A stretch of 64,000 nucleotides of DNA from Allobosea sp. AAP35 (GCF_001295925.1 NZ_LJHQ01000022.1:1-64000); one strand, 5' to 3'; shown: positions 18,190 through 28,779, numbered from the stretch's first letter. A program made the numbers and translations. The notes: a model not told the origin generated them from the letters alone.

Positions 18190-18273
18190 CGTCATGGTCG
18201 GGCTTGACCCGACCATCTCGGAAACCAGACATAACTGGTCATGAGATTCTCGGGTCAAGCCCGAGAATGACGG
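18190..18273. repeat. Palindromic repeat pair between ugpB and ugpA
   Basis: It starts GTCATGGTCGGG-CTTGA-CCCGACCATC and ends GAGATTCTCGGG-TCAAG-CCCGAGAATGACGG, so there are two hairpin units joined by a linker and bounded by GTCAT/ATGAC. Lying after the binding-protein gene and before the permeases, it could stabilise the ugpB part of the mRNA or reduce read-through, as the REP elements between malE and malF do in enteric bacteria. Confidence 0.85.
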
Positions 18274-18314
18274 CGAGGCCCAGGCGCCGCTGCGATTTTT
18301 CACCAGGTTCGACG

Positions 18315-19196
18315 ATGCAGAAGAACGCCTATTTCACCGGCCTGACCGTGCCGTTGCTGCTGCTGTTGCCGCAGCTCGTCATCACGGTGCTGTTCTTCTA
18401 CTGGCCGGCGAGCCAGGCGGTGTGGCAGAGCTTCCTGCTGCAGGACGCCTTCGGCATCTCGACCGATTTCGTCTGGTTCGAGAACTACGTCACGCTGTTC
18501 TCCAACCCCGGCTACTACAAGGCCCTGGTCAACACCGCGGTCTTTTCGAGCTTCGTCTGCGTTTTGTCCTTGTCGATCGCGCTGCTGTTTGCGGTGATGG
18601 CCGACCGGCAGCTGCGCGGCGGCGAGATCTACAAGACGCTGCTGATCTGGCCCTATGCGGTGGCGCCGGCGATTGCCGGCGTGCTCTGGCTGTTCATGTT
18701 CGATCCGTCGCTCGGCATGCTGGCGCGCGGGCTGCAGTCGCTGGGCATCGCCTGGAACCCGCGCCTCAACGGCAATGACGCCATGGCGCTGGTGATCCTG
18801 GCGGCGACCTGGAAGCAGATCAGCTACAATTTCCTGTTCTTTCTCGCCGGGCTGCAATCGATCCCCAAGAGCGTGATCGAGGCCGCCGTGATCGACGGTG
18901 CCGGCCCCTGGCGGCGGTTCTGGACGATCGTGTTCCCGCTGCTCTCGCCGACGACCTTCTTCCTGCTGGTCGTCAACATCGTCTACGTCTTCTTCGACAC
19001 CTTCGGCATCATCGACACCGTCACCGGCGGCGGGCCTTCGGGCGCGACCGAGACGCTGGTCTACAAGGTCTATTCCGACGGCAAGGGCGGCTCGGATCTC
19101 GGCGGCTCGGCGGCCCAATCTGTCATCCTGCTGATCATGGTGATCGCGATGACGGCGGTGCAGTTCCGCTTCATCGAGCGCAAGGTGAGCTACTGA
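18315..19196 (+). CDS. ugpA: sn-Glycerol-3-phosphate ABC transporter permease
   Basis: This 293-residue inner-membrane permease has six membrane segments and the MalF/UgpA-type binding-protein-dependent transport domain. The cytoplasmic EAA loop that docks on the ATPase is visible as '[20 protein letters not shown]' near residues 190-209. The ATG at 18315 follows the ugpB-ugpA repeat. The in-frame upstream extension is the translated repeat and was discarded. The stop overlaps the ugpE start by one base (TGATG), indicating translational coupling. Confidence 0.93.
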   Translation: MQKNAYFTGLTVPLLLLLPQLVITVLFFYWPASQAVWQSFLLQDAFGISTDFVWFENYVTLFSNPGYYKALVNTAVFSSFVCVLSLSIALLFAVMADRQLRGGEIYKTLLIWPYAVAPAIAGVLWLFMFDPSLGMLARGLQSLGIAWNPRLNGNDAMALVILAATWKQISYNFLFFLAGLQSIPKSVIEAAVIDGAGPWRRFWTIVFPLLSPTTFFLLVVNIVYVFFDTFGIIDTVTGGGPSGATETLVYKVYSDGKGGSDLGGSAAQSVILLIMVIAMTAVQFRFIERKVSY

Positions 19197-20044
19197 TGGT
19201 CGAGGACCGCCGCCTGGGCGATGCGATCGCCTATTTCGTCCTGTCGATCGGCGTGCTGATCGTCGCGTTTCCGGTGTGGCTGACCTTCGTCGCCTCGAGC
19301 TGGGACAACGCCACCATTATCAACGGCCAACTCCCGCTCTATCCGGGCCCTTATCTGTTCGACAATTACTACCGCATCCTGTTCGTCGGCACCGCCGGCT
19401 CGACGCGGGAACCCGTCGCCAGCATGATGCTGAACTCCTTCGTCATGGCGATGGCGATCGCGATCGGAAAGATCGTGATCTCGGTGCTCTCGGCCTATGC
19501 GGTGGTGTATTACCGCTTCCGGTTCCGGATGGCGGCGTTCTGGATTATCTTCGTCACGCTGATGCTGCCCGTCGAGGTCCGCATCTTCCCGACCTTCAAG
19601 GTCGTGTCCGAACTCAACATGCTCGACACCTATCAGGGCCTTGCGATCCCGCTGATCGCGTCGGCCACCGGCACGCTTCTGTTTCGCCAGTTCTTCATGA
19701 CGATCCCCGACGAGCTGCTCGAGGCCTCGCGGATCGACGGCGCCGGGCCGTTCCGCTTCTTCAAGGACACGGTCCTGCCGCTGTCGATCACCACGATCGC
19801 GGCTCTGTTCGTGATCCAGTTCATCTATGGCTGGAACCAGTATCTCTGGCCGCTGCTGATCACCACCAAGGATTCGATGCAGACCATCGTCATCGGCATC
19901 CGCAAGATGATCGTCACCTCCGACGCCTTGACCGAGTGGCCGCTGGCCATGGCCACCGCCATGCTGGCGATGCTGCCGCCGGTGCTGGTCGTCATTCTGA
20001 TGCAAAGGCTCTTCGTGAAGGGCCTGGTCGAAACCGAGAAATAA
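19196..20044 (+). CDS. ugpE: sn-Glycerol-3-phosphate ABC transporter permease
   Basis: This 282-residue partner permease of the MalG/UgpE type has six predicted membrane segments and an EAA loop '[20 protein letters not shown]' near residues 178-197. It would form the channel as a heterodimer with UgpA. The protein ends in a short basic, acidic tail typical of UgpE. Its ATG overlaps the ugpA stop and the ATPase gene starts 7 bp after its own stop. Confidence 0.93.
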   Translation: MVEDRRLGDAIAYFVLSIGVLIVAFPVWLTFVASSWDNATIINGQLPLYPGPYLFDNYYRILFVGTAGSTREPVASMMLNSFVMAMAIAIGKIVISVLSAYAVVYYRFRFRMAAFWIIFVTLMLPVEVRIFPTFKVVSELNMLDTYQGLAIPLIASATGTLLFRQFFMTIPDELLEASRIDGAGPFRFFKDTVLPLSITTIAALFVIQFIYGWNQYLWPLLITTKDSMQTIVIGIRKMIVTSDALTEWPLAMATAMLAMLPPVLVVILMQRLFVKGLVETEK

Positions 20045-20051
20045 GCGCCCG

Positions 20052-21128
20052 ATGGCCCAGGTCACACTCACCAACGTCAAGAAGATCTATCCCGGCGGCG
20101 TCGAGGCCGTGAAGGGCGTGTCGTTCGACATTCCCGATGGCGGCTTCTGCGTGCTCGTCGGCCCCTCCGGCTGCGGCAAGTCCACGCTACTGCGCATGGT
20201 GGCGGGGCTGGAGACGATCTCGGCCGGCGAGGTCTCGATCGGGTCGCGGGTGGTCAACCAGATCGGCCCCGCCGAGCGCGACATCGCGATGGTGTTCCAG
20301 AATTACGCGCTCTATCCGCATATGAGCGTCTATGAGAATATGTCCTACGGCCTGCGCAACCTTGGCACGCCCAAGGACGAGATCGACCGGCGCGTGAAGG
20401 AAGCCGCGCGCATCCTCGCCATCGAGCCGTTGCTCGACCGGCGGCCCAAGCAGCTTTCGGGCGGCCAGCGCCAGCGCGTCGCCATGGGCCGCGCCATCGT
20501 GCGCAAGCCGCAGGTCTTCCTGTTCGACGAGCCGCTGTCCAATCTCGACGCCAAGCTGCGCGTGCAGATGCGCGTCGAGATCAAGAAGCTGCAGCGCGCG
20601 CTCGGCGTCACCGCGATCTATGTCACCCATGACCAGGTCGAGGCGATGACGCTGTCGGACAAGCTCGTGGTGATGAATGCCGGGCAGGTCGAGCAGATCG
20701 GCCTGCCGGCCGATGTCTACAAGAAGCCGGCGAGCAAGTTCGTCGCGACCTTCATTGGCTCGCCGCCGATGAACATCCTGCCCGGCACGATCGATGGGCC
20801 GGGAATCGTCGCGCTGGGCGATGCGATCCTCGAGGCGCGCGACCTGCGCGAGGACCTGGCCGAGCAGACGCCGGTGGAAGTGGGCCTGCGGCCCGAGGAT
20901 GTCGAGATCGCCTCGGAAGGTGAGGCCGGCTCGCTGCCCTTCGACGTCGAGTTCATCGAGGAACTGGGCGCAACGCAGCTCTTCCACGGCCAACTCGCCG
21001 GCCTGCCCTTCGTGATGCAGGCCGCGACGGACGCGGTCGCGGCGGTCGCGGGACGCATCTGGATCACGGTCGACCCCGACCGCGTGCATGTCTTCGACGT
21101 GGCGACGGGCGCGCGGCTGGGGCGTTAG
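20052..21128 (+). CDS. ugpC: sn-Glycerol-3-phosphate ABC transporter ATP-binding protein
   Basis: This 358-residue ATPase of the MalK/UgpC class has Walker [10 protein letters not shown] (37-45), signature LSGGQRQR, Walker [13 protein letters not shown] and the H-loop in [12 protein letters not shown]-terminal TOBE-type regulatory domain spans about residues 240-355. It powers UgpAE. As the last gene of the ugp operon it is followed by a palindromic repeat. In E. coli the C-terminal domain mediates inhibition by internal phosphate. Whether that holds here is not visible. Confidence 0.94.
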   Translation: MAQVTLTNVKKIYPGGVEAVKGVSFDIPDGGFCVLVGPSGCGKSTLLRMVAGLETISAGEVSIGSRVVNQIGPAERDIAMVFQNYALYPHMSVYENMSYGLRNLGTPKDEIDRRVKEAARILAIEPLLDRRPKQLSGGQRQRVAMGRAIVRKPQVFLFDEPLSNLDAKLRVQMRVEIKKLQRALGVTAIYVTHDQVEAMTLSDKLVVMNAGQVEQIGLPADVYKKPASKFVATFIGSPPMNILPGTIDGPGIVALGDAILEARDLREDLAEQTPVEVGLRPEDVEIASEGEAGSLPFDVEFIEELGATQLFHGQLAGLPFVMQAATDAVAAVAGRIWITVDPDRVHVFDVATGARLGR

Positions 21129-21131
21129 GAC

Positions 21132-21244
21132 ACGTCATTCTCGGGCGAAGCGGAGCGCAGACCCGAGAATCTCTTGCAAGACGAGAATCTCTTGCAGGAC
21201 GAACACTGGTTTACGAGATGCTCGGGTCGAGCCCGAGCATGACG
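21132..21244. repeat. Palindromic repeat after ugpC
   Basis: Bounded by CGTCATTCTCGGG and CCCGAGCATGACG, with an internal direct duplication of an approximately 15-bp unit (GACGAGAATCTCTTGCA-like) at 21166-21200. It sits between the convergent ugpC and redoxin genes. The two outer hairpin units match those at 18190 and 32888. Confidence 0.85.
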
Positions 21245-21258
21245 CTGGGTGTCGCCCC

Positions 21259-21900
21259 TCAACTCACCGGCGCGTACTTCACTGCGCAGCCATAGGCCTT
21301 GGTGCTCGCTTCCGAGACCGGCTTGCCGGCCTTGAGCTCGGCCACCGCCTGGCGGACATAGCTCTTGGCGCCGGTGAGGCTGGCGGCGCTCGCCGAGGGC
21401 TTGTCGTCGATGGCGCCCATATAGGCCAGCGTACCCTTGGGATCGACGATGTACATATGCGGCGTGGTGGTGGCGCCATAGGCACGGGCCATCCTGCTGT
21501 TGGGATCGAGCAGGACGGCGGCCGGGGCGGCGTCGCGGCTCTTGGTCAGCTCATTGGCCTTGGCGCCCTCGACATGGCCCTGTTCGCCGACCGGCGAGGA
21601 GATGACCGAGAGCCAGACGACGCCTTCCTTGGCCATGTCCTTCTGCAGGGTCTGCATGGTGGCGCTGGTATAGTGCTTCCGCACATAGGGGCAGTCGTGA
21701 TTGGTCCATTCGAGGATCACGGTCTTGCCGGCGAATTCGGAGAGCTTGCGCGGCTTGCCATCGGCATCGAGCGCCTCGAAAGCGGGGGCCGGCGCGCCGA
21801 CCTTGGCAGAGACCTGGGCCGGGGCCGAGCCGGCGGCGAGAGAGAAACCGGCGATGGCAAGGCCGGCGATGAAAGTCTGGCGGGTCAGGTTGGCTTTCAC
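21259..21900 (-). CDS. Exported thioredoxin-fold protein (AhpC/TSA/redoxin type)
   Basis: This 213-residue protein has a signal peptide (cleavage near APAQ, residue 29) and a redoxin domain. The redox site is NHDCPYV, with a single cysteine followed by Pro-Tyr rather than a CxxC pair, and another cysteine near the C-terminus (YGCAVKY). It is expected in the periplasm as a peroxiredoxin-like or thiol-dependent protein. It starts 41 bp after the stop of the DsbD-like reductase on the same strand, so that reductase may supply its electrons. Confidence 0.85.
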   Translation of the reverse strand: MKANLTRQTFIAGLAIAGFSLAAGSAPAQVSAKVGAPAPAFEALDADGKPRKLSEFAGKTVILEWTNHDCPYVRKHYTSATMQTLQKDMAKEGVVWLSVISSPVGEQGHVEGAKANELTKSRDAAPAAVLLDPNSRMARAYGATTTPHMYIVDPKGTLAYMGAIDDKPSASAASLTGAKSYVRQAVAELKAGKPVSEASTKAYGCAVKYAPVS

Positions 21901-21941
21901 GTCTGTCTCCTGTCTTCGGATTGCTTCATGGGTGAACGGGT

Positions 21942-24131
21942 TCAGCGGCCGAGTGCCGTCTTCAGATCCTTGCCGGCGGCGCGCTGCGCGGCGGTGACGA
22001 TCATGTCCGGCGTCAGCAATTGCGGCAGCACCTCGGGCTGGGCGCCCTTCTGGCCCGGATAGAACAGATAGAGCGGCACCCCGGCGCGGCCCTGCTCGGC
22101 CAGGGCGAAGGCGATCTGGCTGTCGCGATTGGTCCAGTCGGCCTTGAGATAGACCACCTTGAGTTCGGAAAAGGCGTCCTTGACCTCCTGCCGCGACAGC
22201 GCAACGCGCTCATTGGCGAGGCAGGTGATGCACCAGGCCGCGGTGAAATTGACGAAGACCGGCCGCCCTTCGGCCTGCAGCGCGGCCACGCGCTCCGGGG
22301 TCCAGGCCTGGCTATCGCCGGCGCGGGCCTGCGTGGTCACCTGCGGAACGGCGCTCTGGAGGACGAACCACCCGGCCGTGAAGACGATCAGGACTGCGAA
22401 GGCTGAGGAGATGATGCGGCCGCGCCCCGTCCCCCGCGTCACGCCGACAAGCCAGACGACGAAGCCTGCCGCCAGCACCGCCACCAGCGCCGCCAGCACG
22501 CCGCCCGGACCGGCCTGGACCGAGGCGACCCATATCAGCCAGATCGCGGTGGCAAACATCGGAAAGGCGAAGGCCTGCTTCAGGATCAGCATCCAGCGGC
22601 CGGGCTTCGGCAGCAGGCGCAGGAGGCCCGGCGCGAAGGACAAGGCCACGACTGGCAGCGCGAAACCCAAGGCCAGCGACAGGAAGACGGACAGGCCGAG
22701 CGCGGGCGGCTGCGTCACCGCATAGCCGATCGCCGCGCCCATGAAGGGCGCCGTGCAGGGCGTCGCGACGACCACCGCGAGCGCGCCGGTCATGAAGGCG
22801 CCGAGCCGGCCGCCGCGCGTGGCGAGGCCATGGCCGACGCCGACAGCCGAGGTTCCGACCTCGAAGGCGCCGAGCAGGTTGAGGCCGATCAGCGTCATCA
22901 CCACCGCGAGCGCGATCACCAAAGGCGGCGATTGCAGCTGGAAGCCCCAGCCGACGCTGGCGCCCAGCGCGCCAAGCACGATGACCATGCCGGCCAGCGC
23001 CATGAAGGTGACGACGACGCCCGCTAGGAAGAGCAGGCCCTGCTCGCGCACCTGCGTGCGGCTCGCCTGGGCGAGTTGCGCAAAGCCGAGTGCCTTGATG
23101 AACAGGACCGGCAGCACGCAGGGCATGAGATTGAGGATCAGCCCGCCCGCGAAGGCGAAGAGCAAAGCCGCCCACAGCGTGAGATCGGCGCCCTCGACCG
23201 GCAGGGGGATGCGAACGGCCGGGGGCGGTGTAGCGGCCGTCGCTGTTGCGCCCACGAGGGCGGGATCGACAGCGGCGGTCAGGGTGAAGGCGCGCGGCGC
23301 GCCGGCTTCAGTGAAGGTCACGACGCCGGTCGTCTCGCCGTCCGCGACCTTGAAGGCGCTGGAGCGGGTCAGCCGGAGACGCGTGCCGTCCGATGACGAC
23401 GTCGCCTCCTGCTTCGCGGCATGGTCGATCAGCGTATCCGACAGCGGGAAGAAGCGCAGATCAGCCGGCGCCGCGGACAGGCCCGGCAGCGTCAGCGCCA
23501 GCCCCTCGCCATCGGCGTCGAGGCGCCCCTTGAACGCGGCGGGCGTCGGCAGCAGTGCGCGCGTGGCGTCAATACGCGCCTGCGCCGCATCGTCGACAAT
23601 CGCGGCAGTCGCGACCGGCAGTTCGAGCGTAAAGGCGGCTTCTTCTGGAATGCAGATCTTCTCGCAGACCAGCCAGGTCGCGGCCGCCTGCAGCGTCAGG
23701 CGCTCGCCGGGCTTTGCCTCGGCCGGGACGATGATCTCGACCGGCAGGACGACCGTGCCCTCGAAGCCGAAATTGACCAGCGGCTCGACGGGGATCGCCT
23801 TTGGCGCCGGCCACTGGATGTCACCGGCCGTGGCGCCTTGCGACAGCGTCCAGGCGATGCGGGTCGGCTCGCCGGAATCGCCGGGATTGGCCCAGTAGGT
23901 GTGCCAGCCCGGCGCGATCTTCTGCACCAGTGCGACCTGGAAGCGCTCGCCGGGAGCCACCGCATCACGGCTGGAGAGCAGCGTCGCCGCCACGCGGGGC
24001 GTCGATACGGCGGCCGTCTCTGCAGCATTGGCCATACCCGGCGCAAGCAGCGCCAAGGCGACCGCCGCCCGGCGCCAGAAGCGTCGGGTGAGCGTGGAAG
24101 ACATCATCGTCGTCGTCATCGTTGCCAGCAT
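21942..24131 (-). CDS. DsbD/ScsB-family protein-disulfide reductase
   Basis: This 729-residue envelope protein moves electrons across the inner membrane. In order it shows a signal peptide (ending near ANAAE, residue 37), a periplasmic DsbD-alpha-like domain with the pair VCEKIC, and a DsbD membrane domain of about eight helices. That domain carries the redox cysteines in NLMPCVLPVL and VATPCTAPFMG. A C-terminal thioredoxin domain follows with WCITC. Several ATG codons are clustered at the start, so the first residue is uncertain by up to ten. It is followed by the exported redoxin, a likely client. Confidence 0.92.
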   Translation of the reverse strand: MLATMTTTMMSSTLTRRFWRRAAVALALLAPGMANAAETAAVSTPRVAATLLSSRDAVAPGERFQVALVQKIAPGWHTYWANPGDSGEPTRIAWTLSQGATAGDIQWPAPKAIPVEPLVNFGFEGTVVLPVEIIVPAEAKPGERLTLQAAATWLVCEKICIPEEAAFTLELPVATAAIVDDAAQARIDATRALLPTPAAFKGRLDADGEGLALTLPGLSAAPADLRFFPLSDTLIDHAAKQEATSSSDGTRLRLTRSSAFKVADGETTGVVTFTEAGAPRAFTLTAAVDPALVGATATAATPPPAVRIPLPVEGADLTLWAALLFAFAGGLILNLMPCVLPVLFIKALGFAQLAQASRTQVREQGLLFLAGVVVTFMALAGMVIVLGALGASVGWGFQLQSPPLVIALAVVMTLIGLNLLGAFEVGTSAVGVGHGLATRGGRLGAFMTGALAVVVATPCTAPFMGAAIGYAVTQPPALGLSVFLSLALGFALPVVALSFAPGLLRLLPKPGRWMLILKQAFAFPMFATAIWLIWVASVQAGPGGVLAALVAVLAAGFVVWLVGVTRGTGRGRIISSAFAVLIVFTAGWFVLQSAVPQVTTQARAGDSQAWTPERVAALQAEGRPVFVNFTAAWCITCLANERVALSRQEVKDAFSELKVVYLKADWTNRDSQIAFALAEQGRAGVPLYLFYPGQKGAQPEVLPQLLTPDMIVTAAQRAAGKDLKTALGR

Positions 24132-24246
24132 GCCAGACCCAGTGCCTGATCATAGCACGGGACGCCAATGACAAGGCAGTGAGGCCGGCCTCACTGCCAG
24201 GCGCCCCGTCAGGCGCGCGGGCCCGACAGCTTGCGAATTCAGCGAT

Positions 24247-25143
24247 TCACTGCGGCGTCAGCGGCAGCGGACCCGATCCGGAGGTGGGCGCGGCCGGACG
24301 CGGCGGCCTTGGCTTGGCCGGCGCCTTGGCCGGTTCATTCGACAAGCCGAGCCTGGCTCGGATCGAGGCGGCGCGAGCCTCGGTCATTCGGGCGCCGCAG
24401 AAGCCGAGCTGCCCCTCCCGCAGGAAGGACCGGCAGACCAGTTCGCGCTCGGCGGAGAAGCTCGCCTGCTCGCGTGCGATTGCCCGCTGCTCGACCGCAT
24501 CGGCCTTGGCGGTCAGCACACGGTAGCCCTCTCGCACGGCGCGCTCGGCGACACCACGGGCGCTCTCGATCTCCTTGGCGCGGGCAGGCAGCGTGCGGGC
24601 ATCGGGCCCCCACAATCCGCGCGGATCAATCCGGCAGGCAGCAGCCTCGACGATGCAGGGCTGCGCGGGCTCGACGACCAGAAAGGCGCCGTCGAGCACA
24701 TCGAAGACGATGGGACAGATCGAGGCCTCAAGCCGGTAGCGCGGGACGCCGGCCGGGCGCCCAAGCGAGGTGACGGGCACGGGTGTCTCTCCAAAAGACA
24801 CCGCACAGGACTCAACGAGGTTGCTCGACTGGAAACCATTGGCGGTGAGCTTCAATCCAAAGCCCGTCGCGGTCTTCTCAAAAACCGCCTCGCCGAGCCC
24901 ACCGTTCTGGAGCAGCACGCGCCCGAGGATGGCCTCCTCGCCCGCGACCCTGATGGCAGGCATCGAGGGCGCACGCGGCGCAGGAGCCGGCGCGCCAGAG
25001 GCCGGCGGCGCGGCCTGCTGCGTGCCGGGCGCATTGAAGGGCTGCGCTCCAGGCAGTTGCAGCGGCTGCGCGAGCGCGGCCGACGATGCTCCGGCGAAAC
25101 CCAGCTGGGCGAGGCAGAAAGCAAGATGGACCTGTCGGATCAC
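24247..25143 (-). CDS. Exported conserved hypothetical protein
   Basis: This protein of about 298 residues has no recognised domain. From the GTG at 25143 it begins with a textbook signal peptide (IRQVHLAFCLAQLGF..., cleavage near SAALAQP), then a proline/alanine-rich linker. A cysteine-containing core follows, then an Ala/Arg-rich, probably helical segment and a Pro-rich tail. The frame is open to 25269, with alternative ATG starts at 25176 and 25269. None has a clear ribosome site, and the signal peptide decides in favour of 25143. It precedes the DsbD-like gene, which suits a disulfide-bonded periplasmic protein. Confidence 0.7.
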   Translation of the reverse strand: MIRQVHLAFCLAQLGFAGASSAALAQPLQLPGAQPFNAPGTQQAAPPASGAPAPAPRAPSMPAIRVAGEEAILGRVLLQNGGLGEAVFEKTATGFGLKLTANGFQSSNLVESCAVSFGETPVPVTSLGRPAGVPRYRLEASICPIVFDVLDGAFLVVEPAQPCIVEAAACRIDPRGLWGPDARTLPARAKEIESARGVAERAVREGYRVLTAKADAVEQRAIAREQASFSAERELVCRSFLREGQLGFCGARMTEARAASIRARLGLSNEPAKAPAKPRPPRPAAPTSGSGPLPLTPQ

Positions 25144-25298
25144 CAAATGACCATTTTCGAACGGGAACAGCCGCATTTGCATGAAATGTCGAGACGCGGC
25201 ACGCAAGGGCACATCCGCAACACTCGCCGGCAATGAGCACGCATCAACCTTGATGCCGGAAACCGGCACGGGCGCGAGTTCTTAATCGGCTCGCCTGT

Positions 25299-25329
25299 CT
25301 TGCAAGGGCAGGAACACCCTCCCTATATA
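25299..25329 (+). promoter_or_regulatory. Predicted heat-shock (sigma-32/RpoH) promoter of dnaK
   Basis: CTTGCAA at 25299-25305 and CCCTATATA at 25321-25329 are separated by 15 bp. This fits the alphaproteobacterial RpoH pattern CTTG...CCCTATAT. It would start transcription about 140 bp before the dnaK ATG. The upstream gene is divergent, so this is the only plausible dnaK promoter region. Confidence 0.75.
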
Positions 25330-25477
25330 CGCCGCCAAGGGGTGGTTTCACGACCGCCCGACGTGGAATGCCGGTTTCGTTCGCCGCACCAAGTGGGGGC
25401 GAGCCGGTCCATGGGCCGGAATGTGGCGGTTGTCGTCGCAGGCCGGCGATCTGCTCAATTCAAAAGGGATCCCCTCC

Positions 25478-27403
25478 ATGGGTAAAGTCATCGGTATCGA
25501 CCTTGGCACGACCAACTCCTGCGTCGCGGTCATGGAAGGCTCTACGCCTAAAGTCATCGAGAATTCGGAAGGCGCCCGCACCACGCCGTCGATCGTCGCG
25601 ATCACCGACGATGGCGAGCGTCTCGTCGGCCAGCCGGCCAAGCGCCAGGCGGTCACCAACCCCGAGCGCACCTTCTTTGCGATCAAGCGCCTGATCGGCC
25701 GGACCTTCGACGATCCGATGACGCAAAAGGACATGCATCTCGTCCCCTACAAGATCAAGAAGGCTGCCGCCGGCGACGCCTGGGTCGAGGCCGACGGCAC
25801 CGACTACTCGCCCTCGCAGATCTCGGCCTTCACGCTGACCAAGATGAAGGAGACCGCAGAGGCCTATCTCGGCTCCTCCGTGACCCAGGCCGTCATCACG
25901 GTCCCCGCCTATTTCAACGACGCCCAGCGCCAGGCGACGAAGGATGCCGGTCGCATCGCCGGCCTCGAAGTGCTGCGCATCATCAACGAGCCGACGGCCG
26001 CCGCGCTGGCCTATGGCCTCGACAAGAAGCAGGCCGGCACGATCGCGGTCTATGACCTCGGCGGCGGCACCTTCGACGTCTCGATCCTCGAGATCGGCGA
26101 TGGCGTCTTCGAGGTGAAGTCGACCAATGGCGACACCTTCCTCGGCGGCGAAGACTTCGACATGCGCCTGGTCGAGTATCTCGCCGACGAGTTCAAGCGC
26201 GAGCAGGGCATCGACCTCAAGAAGGACAAGCTCGCGCTGCAGCGCCTGAAGGAAGCCGCTGAGAAGGCCAAGATCGAGCTCTCGACCACGGCCCAGACCG
26301 AAATCAACCTGCCCTACATCACGGCCGATGCCTCGGGTCCGAAGCATCTGGCCATCAAGCTCTCGCGCGCCAAGTTCGAGAGCCTGGTCGACGATCTCGT
26401 CCAGCGCACGATCGAGCCCTGCAAGAAGGCGCTCAAGGATGCCGGGCTGTCGGCAGGCCAGATCGACGAAGTGGTCCTGGTCGGCGGCATGACCCGCATG
26501 CCCAAGGTCCAGGAGGTCGTGAAGCAGTTCTTCGGCAAGGAGCCGCATAAGGGCGTCAACCCCGACGAGGTCGTCGCCATCGGTGCGGCGATCCAGGCCG
26601 GCGTCCTCCAGGGCGACGTCAAGGACGTGCTGCTGCTCGACGTGACCCCGCTGTCGCTAGGCATCGAGACGCTGGGCGGCGTGTTCACCCGCCTGATCGA
26701 CCGCAACACCACGATCCCGACCAAGAAGAGCCAGGTCTTCTCGACCGCGGAAGACAACCAGAACGCGGTGACCATCCGCGTCTTCCAGGGCGAGCGCGAG
26801 ATGGCGGCCGACAACAAGATGCTCGGCCAGTTCGACCTGATGGGCATTCCGCCGTCCCCGCGCGGCATGCCGCAGATCGAGGTGACCTTCGACATCGACG
26901 CCAACGGCATCGTCTCCGTGACCGCCAAGGACAAGGCCACCAACAAGGAGCAGCAGATCCGGATCCAGGCATCCGGCGGGCTGTCGGAGGCCGACATCCA
27001 GAAGATGGTCAAGGATGCCGAGGCCAACGCCACCGAGGACAAGAAGCGTCGCGAACTGGTCGAGGCGAAGAACCAGGGCGAAAGCCTTGTCCATTCGACC
27101 GAGAAGTCGCTGAAGGACTACGGCGACAAGGTCTCCGCCGCCGATAAGACGGCGATCGAGACCGCGCTCGACGCGCTGAAGGCCGCGCTGACCGAGGACG
27201 ATGCCGAGGCCATCACCTCGCGCACCACCGACGTGATGCAGGCTTCGATGAAGCTCGGCGAGGCCATGTATGCGGCGAGCCAGACGGAAGGCGCCGCCGA
27301 TGCGGATGCGCCTGCCGCTGAGGCCAAGAAGGAAGACGACGTCATCGACGCCGACTTCAAGGATGTCAGCGACGACAAGGGCGACAAGAAGAAGAGCGCC
27401 TGA
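25478..27403 (+). CDS. dnaK: Molecular chaperone DnaK (Hsp70)
   Basis: This 641-residue chaperone has an N-terminal ATPase domain beginning [16 protein letters not shown] and containing [15 protein letters not shown] substrate-binding beta domain (about 390-505) and a helical lid follow, ending in an acidic tail with the signature 'DADFKDV'. It binds unfolded polypeptides in an ATP-dependent cycle with DnaJ and GrpE. The ATG at 25478 gives the canonical N-terminus. A 19-residue upstream extension was rejected. It lies in the usual dnaK-dnaJ order behind an RpoH-type promoter. Confidence 0.97.
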   Translation: MGKVIGIDLGTTNSCVAVMEGSTPKVIENSEGARTTPSIVAITDDGERLVGQPAKRQAVTNPERTFFAIKRLIGRTFDDPMTQKDMHLVPYKIKKAAAGDAWVEADGTDYSPSQISAFTLTKMKETAEAYLGSSVTQAVITVPAYFNDAQRQATKDAGRIAGLEVLRIINEPTAAALAYGLDKKQAGTIAVYDLGGGTFDVSILEIGDGVFEVKSTNGDTFLGGEDFDMRLVEYLADEFKREQGIDLKKDKLALQRLKEAAEKAKIELSTTAQTEINLPYITADASGPKHLAIKLSRAKFESLVDDLVQRTIEPCKKALKDAGLSAGQIDEVVLVGGMTRMPKVQEVVKQFFGKEPHKGVNPDEVVAIGAAIQAGVLQGDVKDVLLLDVTPLSLGIETLGGVFTRLIDRNTTIPTKKSQVFSTAEDNQNAVTIRVFQGEREMAADNKMLGQFDLMGIPPSPRGMPQIEVTFDIDANGIVSVTAKDKATNKEQQIRIQASGGLSEADIQKMVKDAEANATEDKKRRELVEAKNQGESLVHSTEKSLKDYGDKVSAADKTAIETALDALKAALTEDDAEAITSRTTDVMQASMKLGEAMYAASQTEGAADADAPAAEAKKEDDVIDADFKDVSDDKGDKKKSA

Positions 27404-27424
27404 GCCCTCTTCTCTTTCATGGAT

Positions 27425-27457
27425 GACGTCATGGCCGGGCTTGACCCGGCCATCGCG
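27425..27457. repeat. Single palindromic unit between dnaK and dnaJ
   Basis: GACGTCATGGCCGGG and CCCGGCCATCGCG pair around CTTGA, a single unit of the GTCAT family. It follows the dnaK stop by 21 bp and could act as a partial terminator or mRNA-stabilising hairpin, giving more DnaK than DnaJ. Confidence 0.75.
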
Positions 27458-27563
27458 TTACGGGAATGCGTCGTGACGCAACAATCTCGTTCTTGCTGCG
27501 GTCTCGCGACGGGGTCTTAGGGACCCGCCGCGCGCCGACGAAGAACGAAGGGGCCGCTGTTTG

Positions 27564-28694
27564 ATGTCCAAGCGCGACTATTACGAAATCCTCGGCGTCT
27601 CGAAGACGGCCAGCGAGGCGGAACTGAAAAGCGCGTTCCGCAAGCTTGCGATGGGCTGCCACCCTGATCGCCACCCCGGCGACACGGCGGCAGAGGCCAA
27701 GTTCAAGGAATTGAACGAGGCCTATCAGGTTCTGTCCGACGCCCAGAAGCGCAGTGCTTATGACCGATACGGCCATCAGGCCTTCGAACATGGCGGCGGT
27801 GGCCAGCAGGGGCCGGAATTCTCCGACTTCATGTCGGACATCTTCGATTCCTTCTTCGGCGACGCCCGTCGCGGCGGGCCGCGCAGCGCGAACGGCCGCG
27901 AGCGTGGCGCCGATCTGCGTTACAATCTCGAAATCGGGCTTGAGGACGCTTTTTCCGGCAAGAACGCCTCGATCCGGGTGCCGACATCGATCGCCTGCGA
28001 AGTCTGCTCGGGCAGCGGCGCGAAGCCGGGCTCGAAATCGCGTCAGTGCCCAACCTGCGGCGGCCACGGCAAGGTGCGCGCAAACCAGGGTTTCTTCTCG
28101 GTGGAGCGGACCTGTCCGACCTGCGCGGGGCGCGGCGAGATCATCGACGACCCGTGCAAGAACTGCCAGGGCGCCGGTCGCGTCACCCGTGAGCGCACGC
28201 TGTCGGTGAATATCCCCGCCGGCGTCGAGGACGGCACGCGCATCCGGCTCGCCGGCGAGGGCGAGGCCGGCCTGCGTGGCGGTCCAGCCGGCGACCTCTA
28301 CATCTTCCTGTCGATCCAGCCGCATGCGATCTTCCAGCGCGACGGCGCCGATCTGTTCTGCCGCGTGCCGCTGGGCCTGACATCGGCTGCGCTCGGGGGC
28401 GAAATCGAGGTGCCGACGCTCACCGGCGAGCAGGCCCGGGTCAAGGTGCCCGAGGGCACGCAGACCGGCAAGCAGTTCCGCCTCAAGGGCAAGGGCATGA
28501 GCGTCCTGCGCTCGCGCGAGTTCGGCGATCTCTACATCCAGGTCGTCGTCGAGACGCCGCAGAAGCTCACGGCGCGCCAGCGTGAACTGCTGATGGAATT
28601 CGAGCGCGAAAGCTCAGGCGCAACGCATCCCGAGGCGGCCGGGTTCTTCGGCCGGGTCAAGGATTTCCTCGGCGGCATCGGCGGGGCGGCCTGA
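27564..28694 (+). CDS. dnaJ: Co-chaperone DnaJ (Hsp40)
   Basis: This 376-residue type I Hsp40 has a J domain with the HPD tripeptide at 33-35 that stimulates DnaK ATPase. A Gly/Phe-rich linker comes next, then a zinc-binding region with four CxxCxGxG repeats ([32 protein letters not shown]). The C-terminal substrate-binding domain is complete. A TTG codon immediately precedes the ATG at 27564, and the ATG is preferred. It follows dnaK by 160 bp that include one palindromic repeat. Confidence 0.97.
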   Translation: MSKRDYYEILGVSKTASEAELKSAFRKLAMGCHPDRHPGDTAAEAKFKELNEAYQVLSDAQKRSAYDRYGHQAFEHGGGGQQGPEFSDFMSDIFDSFFGDARRGGPRSANGRERGADLRYNLEIGLEDAFSGKNASIRVPTSIACEVCSGSGAKPGSKSRQCPTCGGHGKVRANQGFFSVERTCPTCAGRGEIIDDPCKNCQGAGRVTRERTLSVNIPAGVEDGTRIRLAGEGEAGLRGGPAGDLYIFLSIQPHAIFQRDGADLFCRVPLGLTSAALGGEIEVPTLTGEQARVKVPEGTQTGKQFRLKGKGMSVLRSREFGDLYIQVVVETPQKLTARQRELLMEFERESSGATHPEAAGFFGRVKDFLGGIGGAA

Positions 28695-28700
28695 ACCCCA

Positions 28701-28779
28701 GCCTCATGTGAGCGCAGCGAAGCCATCCAGGATTCCGTCGCTGGTCTATTCGATTGCTTCGCTGCACGCGCAATGACGA
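28701..28779. repeat. Degenerate palindromic repeat after dnaJ
   Basis: This is an eroded copy of the GTCATTGCGAGCG subtype: CTCATGTGAGCGCAGCGAAGCCATCC on the left and GATTGCTTCGCTGCACGCGCAATGACG on the right. The arms still pair over much of their length but carry several mismatches, suggesting an old copy. Confidence 0.7.
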
